The position numbers and the translations under genes are program-made. Source: an uncultured Oscillospiraceae bacterium (GTDB taxonomy: Bacteria; Bacillota; Clostridia; Oscillospirales; Oscillospiraceae). Taken from it: DNA of 7,998 nt. Positions 1 to 4,673 of this stretch are shown here, piece after piece. The DNA is taken from contig CANQKJ010000097.1 of assembly GCA_947624465.1 (NCBI GenBank), forward strand, positions 1-7,998, written 5' to 3'. The notes under the pieces were generated by a model. The model was not told the DNA's origin. It ran no database searches and worked only from the letters and a program-made list of their open reading frames with translations. The stretch's first letter is position 1. Every line of letters begins with the position of its first letter.

Positions 1-1482
1 CTCCGCTTTGACGACACCAACCCCGCCAAGGAGGACACCGAGTTCGTGGACGCCATCCAGGAGGACATCCACTGGCTGGGCTTCGACTGGGGGGACCGGA
101 TGTTCTACGGCTCCGACTACTTCGAGCAGACCTACCAGTACGCCGTGGAGCTCATCAAAAAGGGCCTGGCCTATGTGTGTGAGCTGACCCCGGAGCAGTT
201 CAAAGAGTACCGGGGGGACACGACCACCCCCGCCCGCTCCCCCTGGCGGGACCGGTCCATCGAGGAGAACCTGGACCTCTTTGAGCGGATGCGGAACGGC
301 GAGTTCCCCGAGGGCAAATACACCCTCCGGGCCAAGATCGACCTGGCCTCCGGCAACTTCAATATGCGGGACCCGGTGCTGTACCGCATCCGCTATATCG
401 AGCACCACCGGCAGGGCACCAAGTGGTGCATCTTTCCCATGTACGACTTCGCCCATCCTATCCAGGACGCCCTGGAGGGCATCACCCACTCCCTGTGTTC
501 CCTGGAGTATGAGGACCACCGGCCCCTGTACGACTGGGTGGTGTCCAATGTGTCCATCCCCTACCACAAGCCCCGGCAGATCGAGTTCGCCCGGCTGGGC
601 ATCGACCACACCGTCATGTCCAAGCGGAAGCTGCGGAAGCTGGTGGAGGAGGGCTACGTCTCCGGCTGGGACGACCCCCGTATGCCCACCCTGTGCGGCC
701 TCCGCCGGCGGGGCTATACGCCCAGGGCCATCCGCAGCTTCTGCGAGCGCATCGGCGTGGCCAAAAACACCAACACCATCGAGTACGCCTTTTTGGAGTA
801 CTGCCTCCGGGAGGACCTGAACGAGTCTGCCCGCCGGGTGATGGCGGTGCTGCGCCCGGTGAAGCTCACCATCACCAACTACCCGGAGGGCCAGTCCGAG
901 ACCTTTGAGGTGGAGAACAACCCCAACCGGCCCGAGGACGGGACACGGGCGGTCACCTTCTCCCGGAACCTCTGGGTGGAGGTCGACGACTTTATGGAGA
1001 CCCCGGTGCCCAAGTACAAGCGGCTCTATCCCGACGGCCCCGAGTGCCGGCTCAAGGGGGCCTATCTCATCAAATGCACCGGCTGCGTTAAGGATGAGGA
1101 CGGCGATGTGGTGGAGATCCTGGCCGAGTACGACCCGGAGAGCAAGGGCGGCAATCCCGCCGACGGCCGCAAGGTGAAGGGGGCCACCATCCACTGGGTG
1201 GACGCCGCCACCGCCGTGGACGCGGAGGTCCGCCTCTACGACAACCTGTTCGACGATCCGGAACCCGACGCGGCGGGCAAGGACTTCATTCAGTGCCTGA
1301 ACCCCAGCTCCCTGGAGGTGCTGCCCCACGCCAAGGTGGAGGCCGGGCTGGAAAAGGCTGTGCCCACGGACCGCTTCCAGTTCCTGCGGCAGGGGTATTT
1401 CTGCCCGGACAAGGACAGCGCGCCGGAGCATCCGGTGTTCAACCGGGCGGTGAGCTTGAAGGACAGCTTCAAGCCGCAATGA
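1..1482 (+). CDS. glnS: Glutaminyl-tRNA synthetase, 5'-truncated by window edge
   Basis: This class I aminoacyl-tRNA synthetase charges tRNA(Gln) with glutamine in the cytoplasm. The reading frame is open from base 1, and 493 residues are visible. The first visible residues (LRFDDTNP) match the region around residue 64 of E. coli GlnRS, so about 63 N-terminal residues, including the HIGH ATP-binding motif, lie outside the window. The inferred full length of about 556 matches the family. Visible family marks are YDFAHPIQDALEGITHSL (catalytic and acceptor-stem region), the KMSKS-equivalent VMSKRKL at visible residues 205-211, WDDPRMPTLCGLRRRGYTP just after it, and a C-terminal beta-barrel anticodon-binding part with DGRKVKG and EVRLYDNLF. 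The DALEGITHSLCSLEY signature and the barrel ending mark it as GlnRS rather than bacterial GluRS. It stops at TGA 1480-1482, directly followed by a terminator. Identification is firm; the true start cannot be seen. Confidence 0.97.
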   Translation, partial: LRFDDTNPAKEDTEFVDAIQEDIHWLGFDWGDRMFYGSDYFEQTYQYAVELIKKGLAYVCELTPEQFKEYRGDTTTPARSPWRDRSIEENLDLFERMRNGEFPEGKYTLRAKIDLASGNFNMRDPVLYRIRYIEHHRQGTKWCIFPMYDFAHPIQDALEGITHSLCSLEYEDHRPLYDWVVSNVSIPYHKPRQIEFARLGIDHTVMSKRKLRKLVEEGYVSGWDDPRMPTLCGLRRRGYTPRAIRSFCERIGVAKNTNTIEYAFLEYCLREDLNESARRVMAVLRPVKLTITNYPEGQSETFEVENNPNRPEDGTRAVTFSRNLWVEVDDFMETPVPKYKRLYPDGPECRLKGAYLIKCTGCVKDEDGDVVEILAEYDPESKGGNPADGRKVKGATIHWVDAATAVDAEVRLYDNLFDDPEPDAAGKDFIQCLNPSSLEVLPHAKVEAGLEKAVPTDRFQFLRQGYFCPDKDSAPEHPVFNRAVSLKDSFKPQ

Positions 1483-1485
1483 GCA

Positions 1486-1520
1486 AAACGAGGAGGGCCG
1501 CGCCGCGGCCCTCCTCGTTT
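1486..1520. terminator. Perfect 16-bp hairpin terminator after glnS, probably bidirectional
   Basis: Bases 1486-1501 are exactly complementary to 1505-1520 (16 bp, GC-rich, 3-nt loop GCC). It begins 3 bases after the glnS stop codon. On the + strand the arm ends in TTT. On the - strand it is followed by TTTTGC, so it could also end leftward transcription coming from the - strand promoter at 1777-1805. Confidence 0.88.
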
Positions 1521-1526
1521 CGTACG

Positions 1527-1555
1527 TTGACTTTTCCTGTCACATCCTGTATAAT
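1527..1555 (+). promoter_or_regulatory. Strong sigma-70/A promoter driving the small-ORF RNA
   Basis: TTGACT at 1527-1532, a 17-nt spacer, then TATAAT at 1550-1555. This is one mismatch from full consensus at optimal spacing. The predicted transcript starts near 1562, at the beginning of the left inverted-repeat arm, and runs through the 27-codon ORF at 1621. Confidence 0.85.
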
Positions 1556-1561
1556 AAGCGT

Positions 1562-1596
1562 GGAAAGGGTGCTGCCATAACGGTAGGCGGTCGGCC
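1562..1596 (+). repeat. Left arm of cassette inverted repeat
   Basis: GGAAAGGGT (1562-1570) and GCGGTCGGCC (1587-1596) are exact reverse complements of 1761-1769 and 1740-1749. The bases between (1571-1586) can form their own small hairpin: CTGCC 1572-1576 with GGTAG 1582-1586, one G-U pair. In a full-length transcript the arms give a 9-bp plus 10-bp closing helix joining the RNA's 5' and 3' ends. Confidence 0.85.
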
Positions 1597-1597
1597 A

Positions 1598-1616
1598 CTC
1601 CCGTGAAGGGAGGTGA
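1598..1616 (+). promoter_or_regulatory. Ribosome-binding site of the small ORF, maskable by a hairpin
   Basis: AAGGGAGGTGA (1606-1616) is a near-ideal Shine-Dalgarno sequence. GGAGG ends 7 bases before the ATG at 1621. CTCCC (1598-1602) is complementary to GGGAG (1608-1612) across a 5-nt loop, so the site can be folded away. This hairpin sits directly next to the long-range pairing arm that ends at 1596. Confidence 0.65.
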
Positions 1617-1620
1617 CCTT

Positions 1621-1704
1621 ATGCCTCTGATTATCACGTTTCATGTCTGCGGTTTCACCGTGACGATTCGGATAAAGAGGGACAACCGCCACCCGGCCCG
1701 GTGA
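1621..1704 (+). CDS. 27-residue hydrophobic-basic peptide, candidate type I toxin
   Basis: ATG 1621 to TGA 1702-1704 encodes 27 residues and is supported by an excellent ribosome-binding site (1606-1616) and a strong promoter 66 bases upstream. Residues 2-18 (PLIITFHVCGFTVTIRI) are mostly hydrophobic or beta-branched. The tail is strongly basic (KRDNRHPAR). A short hydrophobic stretch ending in a charged tail is common among membrane-acting type I toxins, but this one is short for a membrane helix and beta-rich in composition, so other modes of action, including a leader-peptide role, remain open. It has a single Cys (residue 10) and no recognised domain. The stop codon lies inside the hairpin at 1680-1713. 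An antisense RNA from the promoter at 1777-1805 would cover the whole ORF. Coding status rests on the ribosome-binding site, the promoter and the organisation. I cannot name the family. Confidence 0.6.
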   Translation: MPLIITFHVCGFTVTIRIKRDNRHPAR

Positions 1705-1713
1705 CGGTTGTTC
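1680..1713. terminator. Central hairpin overlapping the end of the small ORF (possible weak terminator)
   Basis: ACAACCG (1682-1688) pairs with CGGTTGT (1705-1711) and CACC (1690-1693) with GGTG (1700-1703), with one C/A mismatch and a 6-nt loop. G1680-C1713 and G1681-U1712 can extend it. The + side is followed by CTGACTTTTG, a short T run. The - side reads CCCTCTTTATCC. The T tracts are poor, so it may be a structural or processing element rather than a true terminator. Confidence 0.5.
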
Positions 1714-1739
1714 TGACTTTTGTTAGACACCTGAATTAG

Positions 1740-1769
1740 GGCCGACCGCTTATCGGCGGGACCCTTTCC
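1740..1769 (-). repeat. Right arm of cassette inverted repeat
   Basis: Reverse complement of the left arm: 1761-1769 matches 1562-1570, and 1740-1749 matches 1587-1596. The intervening 1750-1760 is 5 bases shorter than its left counterpart but shares a GCC/ATAA core on the opposite strand. Both predicted RNAs therefore begin with nearly the same sequence. Confidence 0.85.
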
Positions 1770-1776
1770 ATTTGCT

Positions 1777-1805
1777 ATTATAGCCGCTTTACAACGTTTT
1801 GTCAA
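1777..1805 (-). promoter_or_regulatory. Full-consensus sigma-70/A promoter reading leftward
   Basis: On the - strand, TTGACA (1805-1800), a 17-nt spacer and TATAAT (1782-1777): both hexamers match consensus exactly. It faces the + strand promoter at 1527-1555. There is no - strand gene to the left for it to serve, so its evident product is an antisense RNA. Confidence 0.85.
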
Positions 1806-1852
1806 GAAGAAATTAAGAACTAAAAGTTAAATAAAAACAGTTTAATAATTAT

Positions 1853-1874
1853 TACATCGGTTATCGTTGATGTA
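1853..1874. promoter_or_regulatory. Inverted repeat upstream of the ribbon-helix-helix gene, possible operator
   Basis: TACATC (1853-1858) and GATGTA (1869-1874) form a 6-bp palindrome with a 10-nt centre, ending 6 bases before the AGGAGG ribosome-binding site. It lies at the end of an AT-rich strip (about 1801-1875) that is unlike the rest of the window. I see no consensus promoter there. Binding and autoregulation by the adjacent Arc-type protein is a guess from position. Confidence 0.25.
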
Positions 1875-1894
1875 GCAAACAGGAGGCTGCGCCA

Positions 1895-2074
1895 ATGAAA
1901 CCGAACAACAAGACCTTTCTCAGCATCCGCATGAACAAGGAACTCCACGACAAGTTCCAGTACGTCGCCGCCTACGACGGCCGCTCCATGAGCGGAGAGA
2001 TCATCTATCTGCTCAACAAATGCGTCCGCGACTTTGAGCGGGAGCACGGACCCATCCAGGTGGACGGGCAATGA
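1895..2074 (+). CDS. Arc-type ribbon-helix-helix DNA-binding protein (59 aa)
   Basis: A small predicted transcriptional regulator of the MetJ/Arc ribbon-helix-helix class, in which dimers insert a two-stranded beta ribbon into the DNA major groove. Residues 7-13 (TFLSIRM) have the alternating pattern of the DNA-contacting strand. Residues 15-29 fit helix A. After GRSMSGEI (29-36), which resembles GRSVNSEI of phage P22 Arc, residues 33-50 fit helix B. The start is set by AGGAGG at 1881-1886, 8 bases before the ATG. Its TGA (2072-2074) overlaps the comF ATG (2071-2073) as ATGA, so translation of the two is probably coupled. There is no toxin gene beside it of the kind usual for ribbon-helix-helix antitoxins, unless the upstream 27-residue ORF matters, and that is a separate unit. 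The target is unknown. The fold is confident; the role is not. Confidence 0.85.
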   Translation: MKPNNKTFLSIRMNKELHDKFQYVAAYDGRSMSGEIIYLLNKCVRDFEREHGPIQVDGQ

Positions 2075-2721
2075 ACATCCTCCGCGCGCTCTACGAGCTG
2101 ATCTACCCGCCCAAGTGCCCCTTCTGCGGCAGGGTGCTGGAGAAGTGGGAGGACGGCCTGTGCGCTCTGTGCGGGGAGACCCTGCCCCGCACCGGCCCGG
2201 GGGACGTCCGGGAGGTGGAGGGCTGCGACGTCTGCCTCTCCCCGCTGTGGTACCGGGACGGGGTGGTGGAGGCCGTCCGCCGCTACAAATTCCGGGGCGC
2301 CGCGGGGCACGCCGGGGTCCTGGGCGGGCTGATGGCGGAGTGCCTCACGGAGCGCTGGCGGGAGCCGGCGGACCTCATCACCTGGGCGCCCCTGTCGGCG
2401 AAGCGGCGCAAGGAGCGGGGCGACGATCAGGCGGAGCTGCTGGCCCGCCGGGTGGGGGAACTCACCGGCATCCCCGCCGTGGCTGTTCTGGAGAAGACCC
2501 GGCAGACCGGGGTCCAGTCCCGCATCGCGGACGAGGAGGAGCGCCGGGCCAACGTGGCCGGGGTGTACCGTGTTCTCCCAAATGCGGACGTGGCCGGCAA
2601 GCGGATCGTTTTGGTGGACGACATCGTCACCAGCGGGGCCACGCTGGCGGAGTGCGCCGCCCGCCTCCGGGACGCGGGGGCGGGTCCTGTCGCCGCGCTC
2701 ACTTTGGCAAGGGCGCGGTAG
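2071..2721 (+). CDS. comF: ComF-family phosphoribosyltransferase-like protein
   Basis: A member of the ComF/GntX/amidophosphoribosyltransferase-like family, linked in competent bacteria to uptake and handling of transforming single-stranded DNA. The biochemical reaction is not settled. The N-terminus holds a zinc-ribbon-like region with cysteine pairs C16/C19, C31/C34 and C52/C55. The PRTase-type fold carries the family block APLSAKRRKERGDDQAELLA (106-125) and the PRPP-binding loop IVLVDDIVTSGATL (179-192). Length (216 aa) is typical. The usual RGFNQ of the middle block reads RGDDQ here. The ATG overlaps the stop of the ribbon-helix-helix gene, and AGGTGGA (2058-2064) inside that gene is the likely ribosome-binding site. 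No other competence gene is visible in the window, so calling this a DNA-uptake protein is inference from the family. Confidence 0.92.
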   Translation: MNILRALYELIYPPKCPFCGRVLEKWEDGLCALCGETLPRTGPGDVREVEGCDVCLSPLWYRDGVVEAVRRYKFRGAAGHAGVLGGLMAECLTERWREPADLITWAPLSAKRRKERGDDQAELLARRVGELTGIPAVAVLEKTRQTGVQSRIADEEERRANVAGVYRVLPNADVAGKRIVLVDDIVTSGATLAECAARLRDAGAGPVAALTLARAR

Positions 2722-2735
2722 CCGACAAAAAAGTC

Positions 2736-2764
2736 TTTACAACGAAAAATACTTGTGGTATAAT
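2736..2764 (+). promoter_or_regulatory. Extended -10 promoter of the RNase J gene
   Basis: TTTACA (2736-2741), a 17-nt spacer, then TATAAT (2759-2764) preceded by TG at 2756-2757 (extended -10). The predicted start is about 2771. It begins 14 bases after the comF stop, so rnj has its own promoter even if comF transcripts also read in; no terminator is visible between them. Confidence 0.85.
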
Positions 2765-2770
2765 CCCCAA

Positions 2771-2933
2771 AATCGCTCCCCGGAAGGGTCGAGCGGACCT
2801 GACTGCGGCGTAAAGCGCCAGAGAGCGCGCTTTTGATATGTACCCATACATACAGGACGAAAAGCCGGGCAAAGAGGACCGGCTGTGTCGTTCTGCGCAA
2901 AACCCTGTATTTTTGACTGGAAAAGGAGTATTT
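2771..2933 (+). promoter_or_regulatory. Structured 5' leader of the RNase J mRNA
   Basis: The roughly 163-nt untranslated leader contains three possible hairpins. First, CGCTC 2774-2778 with GAGCG 2791-2795, continued by CCC/GGG and closed by a GGAA (GNRA-type) tetraloop, placed almost at the predicted 5' end. Second, AAAGCGC 2812-2818 with GCGCTTT 2827-2833, followed by TGAT. Third, AGCCGG 2863-2868 with CCGGCT 2879-2884. It resembles no riboswitch class I recognise. A 5'-terminal stem is of interest because RNase J degrades RNA from the 5' end, so self-regulation is conceivable. That is inference. Confidence 0.45.
2921..2928 (+). promoter_or_regulatory. Ribosome-binding site fixing the rnj start
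   Basis: AAAAGGAG lies 5 bases before the ATG at 2934. An in-frame upstream ATG at 2838 has no such site and would add 32 residues without family resemblance, so 2934 is taken as the start. Confidence 0.85.
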
Positions 2934-4592
2934 ATGGCGGAAAAACTGAAGATCATCTCTCTTGGCGGTCTCAACGAGATCGGCAAGAACCTCACTGTGT
3001 ACGAGTACGGGAACGACATCATCCTGGTGGACGTGGGCATGGGCTTCCCCGACGACGATATGTACGGCATCGACGTGGTCATCCCCGACTTCACCTATCT
3101 CATCCAAAACAAGGACCGCATCCGGGCCATCTTCATCACCCACGGACATGAGGACCACATCGGGGCCATCCCCTATCTCATGCGGGACGTGAACGCCCCC
3201 ATCTACGCTACCCGGATGTCCGCGGGGCTCATCCAGCTGAAGCTGGAGGAGCACCATCTGGAGAACCAGGTCAGGCTCATCACCTGCGAGGCGGGGGCCG
3301 TGGTCAAGGCCGGCTGCTTCTCGGTGGAGTTCATCCATGTGAACCACTCCATCTCTGACGCGGTGGCCTTCGCCATCCGCACCCCCATCGGCGTGTGCCT
3401 CCACACCGGCGATTTCAAGATCGACTCCACCCCCATCCAGGGCGGCATGATCGATCTGACCCGGCTGGGCCAGCTGGGCAACGAGGGGGTCCTCTGCCTG
3501 CTGTGTGACTCCACCAATGTGGAGCGCTCCGGCTATACCAAGAGCGAGCGGGCGGTGGGCGCCTCCTTCGAGGCCCTGTTCCGGGGCTGCGACGAGCGGA
3601 TCATCGTCACCACCTTCTCCTCCAACATCGACCGCATCCAGCAGATCATCGACGTGGCCGCCAAATACGGCCGGAAGGTGGCGGTCACAGGCCGCTCCAT
3701 GGAGAACGCCCTGAAGGTGTCCACCGAGCTGGGCTACATGACCCCTCCGTCCGGCACGCTGGTGGACATCAACCAGATCAAGGGCCTGCCCAGGGACAAG
3801 GTGTGCATCATCACCACCGGCAGCCAGGGGGAGACCATGTCCGCCCTGACCCGGATGGCCTTCAACACCCACCGGCAGGTGGACATCCAGCCGGGGGACC
3901 GGGTCATCATCTCCGCCAGCGCCATTCCCGGCAACGAGAACGCGGTGGACAGCGTCATCAACGAGCTGTACCGCCGGGACGCCGAGGTGGTCAACGAGCG
4001 GGCGCTGCCCCTCCATGTGTCCGGCCACGCCTGCCAGGAGGAGCTGAAGATCATCCACGCCCTGGTGCGGCCAAAATTCTTCATCCCCGTCCACGGGGAG
4101 CAGCGGCACCTCAAGACCCACGCCAAGCTGGCCAGGGAGATGGGCATGGACCCCAACAACATCGTCATCAGCGACGTCGGCCGCGTCATCGAGGTGGGCC
4201 CCAACTCCATCAAACTCAACGGCACCGTGCCCGCCGGCCGGGTGTTCGTGGACGGCTACGGCGTGGGCGACGTGGGGGCGGTGGTCCTCCGGGACCGCCA
4301 GCACCTGGCCCAGGACGGCATGATCGTGGTGACCACCGTCATCTCCGCCGAGGACGGCCAGATCATCTCCGGGCCGGACATCATCACCCGGGGCTTCGTC
4401 TACGTGAAGGAGTCCGAGGAGCTGATGGAGGAGCTGCGCCAGGTGGCCCAGGACGCCCTCTATGAGTGCGAGGACCACAACATCCGGGACTGGTCCTCCA
4501 TCAAGAGCGCCATCAAGGGCGATCTGTCCAACTACCTCTACAAGAAGACCAAGCGGAACCCCATGATTTTGCCTGTTATCACGGAAGTTTAA
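2934..4592 (+). CDS. rnj: Ribonuclease J (metallo-beta-lactamase/beta-CASP RNase)
   Basis: A zinc-dependent ribonuclease with 5'-3' exonuclease and endonuclease activity, central to mRNA decay and rRNA maturation in Firmicutes. The 552-residue length fits RNase J. The N-terminal metallo-beta-lactamase domain carries the metal-binding motif HGHEDH (70-75), the ligand H138 in VNHSISDA, and D160 in HTGDFKID. The inserted beta-CASP domain follows (about 200-360), with TTGSQGE at 294-300. The lactamase fold resumes with VSGHA (362-366) and PVHGE (385-389). The C-terminal domain (about 450-552) ends in KKTKRNPMILPVITEV, typical of the family. All catalytic motifs are intact. It has its own promoter and structured leader and is followed by a strong terminator, so it is probably monocistronic or only loosely joined to comF. 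Whether it corresponds to J1 or J2 of Bacillus cannot be settled from one copy. Confidence 0.97.
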   Translation: MAEKLKIISLGGLNEIGKNLTVYEYGNDIILVDVGMGFPDDDMYGIDVVIPDFTYLIQNKDRIRAIFITHGHEDHIGAIPYLMRDVNAPIYATRMSAGLIQLKLEEHHLENQVRLITCEAGAVVKAGCFSVEFIHVNHSISDAVAFAIRTPIGVCLHTGDFKIDSTPIQGGMIDLTRLGQLGNEGVLCLLCDSTNVERSGYTKSERAVGASFEALFRGCDERIIVTTFSSNIDRIQQIIDVAAKYGRKVAVTGRSMENALKVSTELGYMTPPSGTLVDINQIKGLPRDKVCIITTGSQGETMSALTRMAFNTHRQVDIQPGDRVIISASAIPGNENAVDSVINELYRRDAEVVNERALPLHVSGHACQEELKIIHALVRPKFFIPVHGEQRHLKTHAKLAREMGMDPNNIVISDVGRVIEVGPNSIKLNGTVPAGRVFVDGYGVGDVGAVVLRDRQHLAQDGMIVVTTVISAEDGQIISGPDIITRGFVYVKESEELMEELRQVAQDALYECEDHNIRDWSSIKSAIKGDLSNYLYKKTKRNPMILPVITEV

Positions 4593-4600
4593 GCGTATCG

Positions 4601-4629
4601 CGCCCCCGGCGGACTTGCCGCCGGGGGCG
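4601..4629 (+). terminator. 12-bp hairpin terminator after rnj
   Basis: CGCCCCCGGCGG (4601-4612) pairs perfectly with 4618-4629 around a 5-nt loop (ACTTG), starting 8 bases after the rnj stop. The tail TCTGTGTGTT is T-rich but not an uninterrupted T run, so termination may be partial. Confidence 0.75.
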
Positions 4630-4644
4630 TCTGTGTGTTATAAT
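4615..4644 (+). promoter_or_regulatory. recG promoter nested in the rnj terminator
   Basis: TATAAT at 4639-4644 with TG at 4636-4637 (extended -10). The best -35 is TTGCCG at 4615-4620, spacer 18 nt, lying in the loop and 3' arm of the terminator hairpin. The start would be about 4651, leaving a leader of about 23 bases with the GGGAGGTGAG ribosome-binding site. Confidence 0.65.
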
Positions 4645-4673
4645 CATCCAAAGCGATTTCGGGAGGTGAGACC

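Larger units (their letters stand above)
1485..1769 (-). ncRNA. Predicted cis-antisense RNA to the 27-residue ORF
   Basis: The - strand promoter at 1805-1777 predicts a start near 1769-1770. The RNA would run leftward through the right repeat arm, across the whole small ORF and its ribosome-binding site, and could end at the hairpin 1486-1520, which has TTTT on this strand. A shorter form ending near 1670 at the central hairpin is possible. Its 5' end can form a hairpin (stem GCCGA/TCGGC, 1757-1753 with 1745-1741) whose 7-nt loop is complementary to the same loop in the sense RNA. No - strand ORF in it has a ribosome-binding site. The promoter is well supported; the 3' end is a guess. Confidence 0.5.
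1527..1805. other. Convergent-promoter sense/antisense RNA cassette (candidate type I toxin-antitoxin-like module)
   Basis: A 279-bp unit bounded by two inward-facing promoters, each with 17-nt spacing: TTGACT/TATAAT on + (1527-1555) and TTGACA/TATAAT on - (1805-1777). Each is followed 6-8 bases later by the same sequence GGAAAGGGT, and then by GCGGTCGGCC, so the unit is an imperfect inverted repeat including its promoters. In the middle is a 27-codon ORF with a strong ribosome-binding site. The leftward RNA would be antisense to it. Small basic-hydrophobic peptide, sequestered Shine-Dalgarno, 5'/3' long-range pairing and a cis-antisense promoter are the combination known from type I toxin-antitoxin loci such as hok/sok, AapA1/IsoA1 and txpA/ratA. 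Assignment to that class is inference, since the peptide is not a family I can name with certainty. Alternatives are a regulatory RNA with a leader peptide, or a short inverted-repeat (MITE-like) element that happens to carry promoters. Confidence 0.6.

Noticed and set aside
1290..1637. 115-codon - strand frame crossing the glnS end and the cassette
   Set aside because: GTG start without a ribosome-binding site. It runs through the glnS terminator hairpin and mirrors glnS codons; the leftward RNA looks noncoding.
1562..1769. Interpretation of the inverted repeat as a simple MITE
   Set aside because: No target-site duplication is visible, and the inward consensus promoters plus a well-equipped ORF are better explained by a functional RNA module. 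A copy-number search of the genome would settle it, so this is set aside rather than excluded.
1820..2071. 83-codon - strand frame opposite the ribbon-helix-helix gene
   Set aside because: No ribosome-binding site, and it is the antisense shadow of a convincing small gene with AGGAGG and ATGA coupling.
2838..2933. 32-residue N-terminal extension of RNase J from an upstream ATG
   Set aside because: No Shine-Dalgarno sequence before 2838, a strong one before 2934, and the family starts near MAEKLKIISLGG.
2427..4478. 683-codon open frame on the - strand opposite rnj
   Set aside because: It is rich in His, Gly, Asp and Val without domain logic, has no ribosome-binding site and lies wholly antisense to an intact RNase J. 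It arises from GC-rich third positions.
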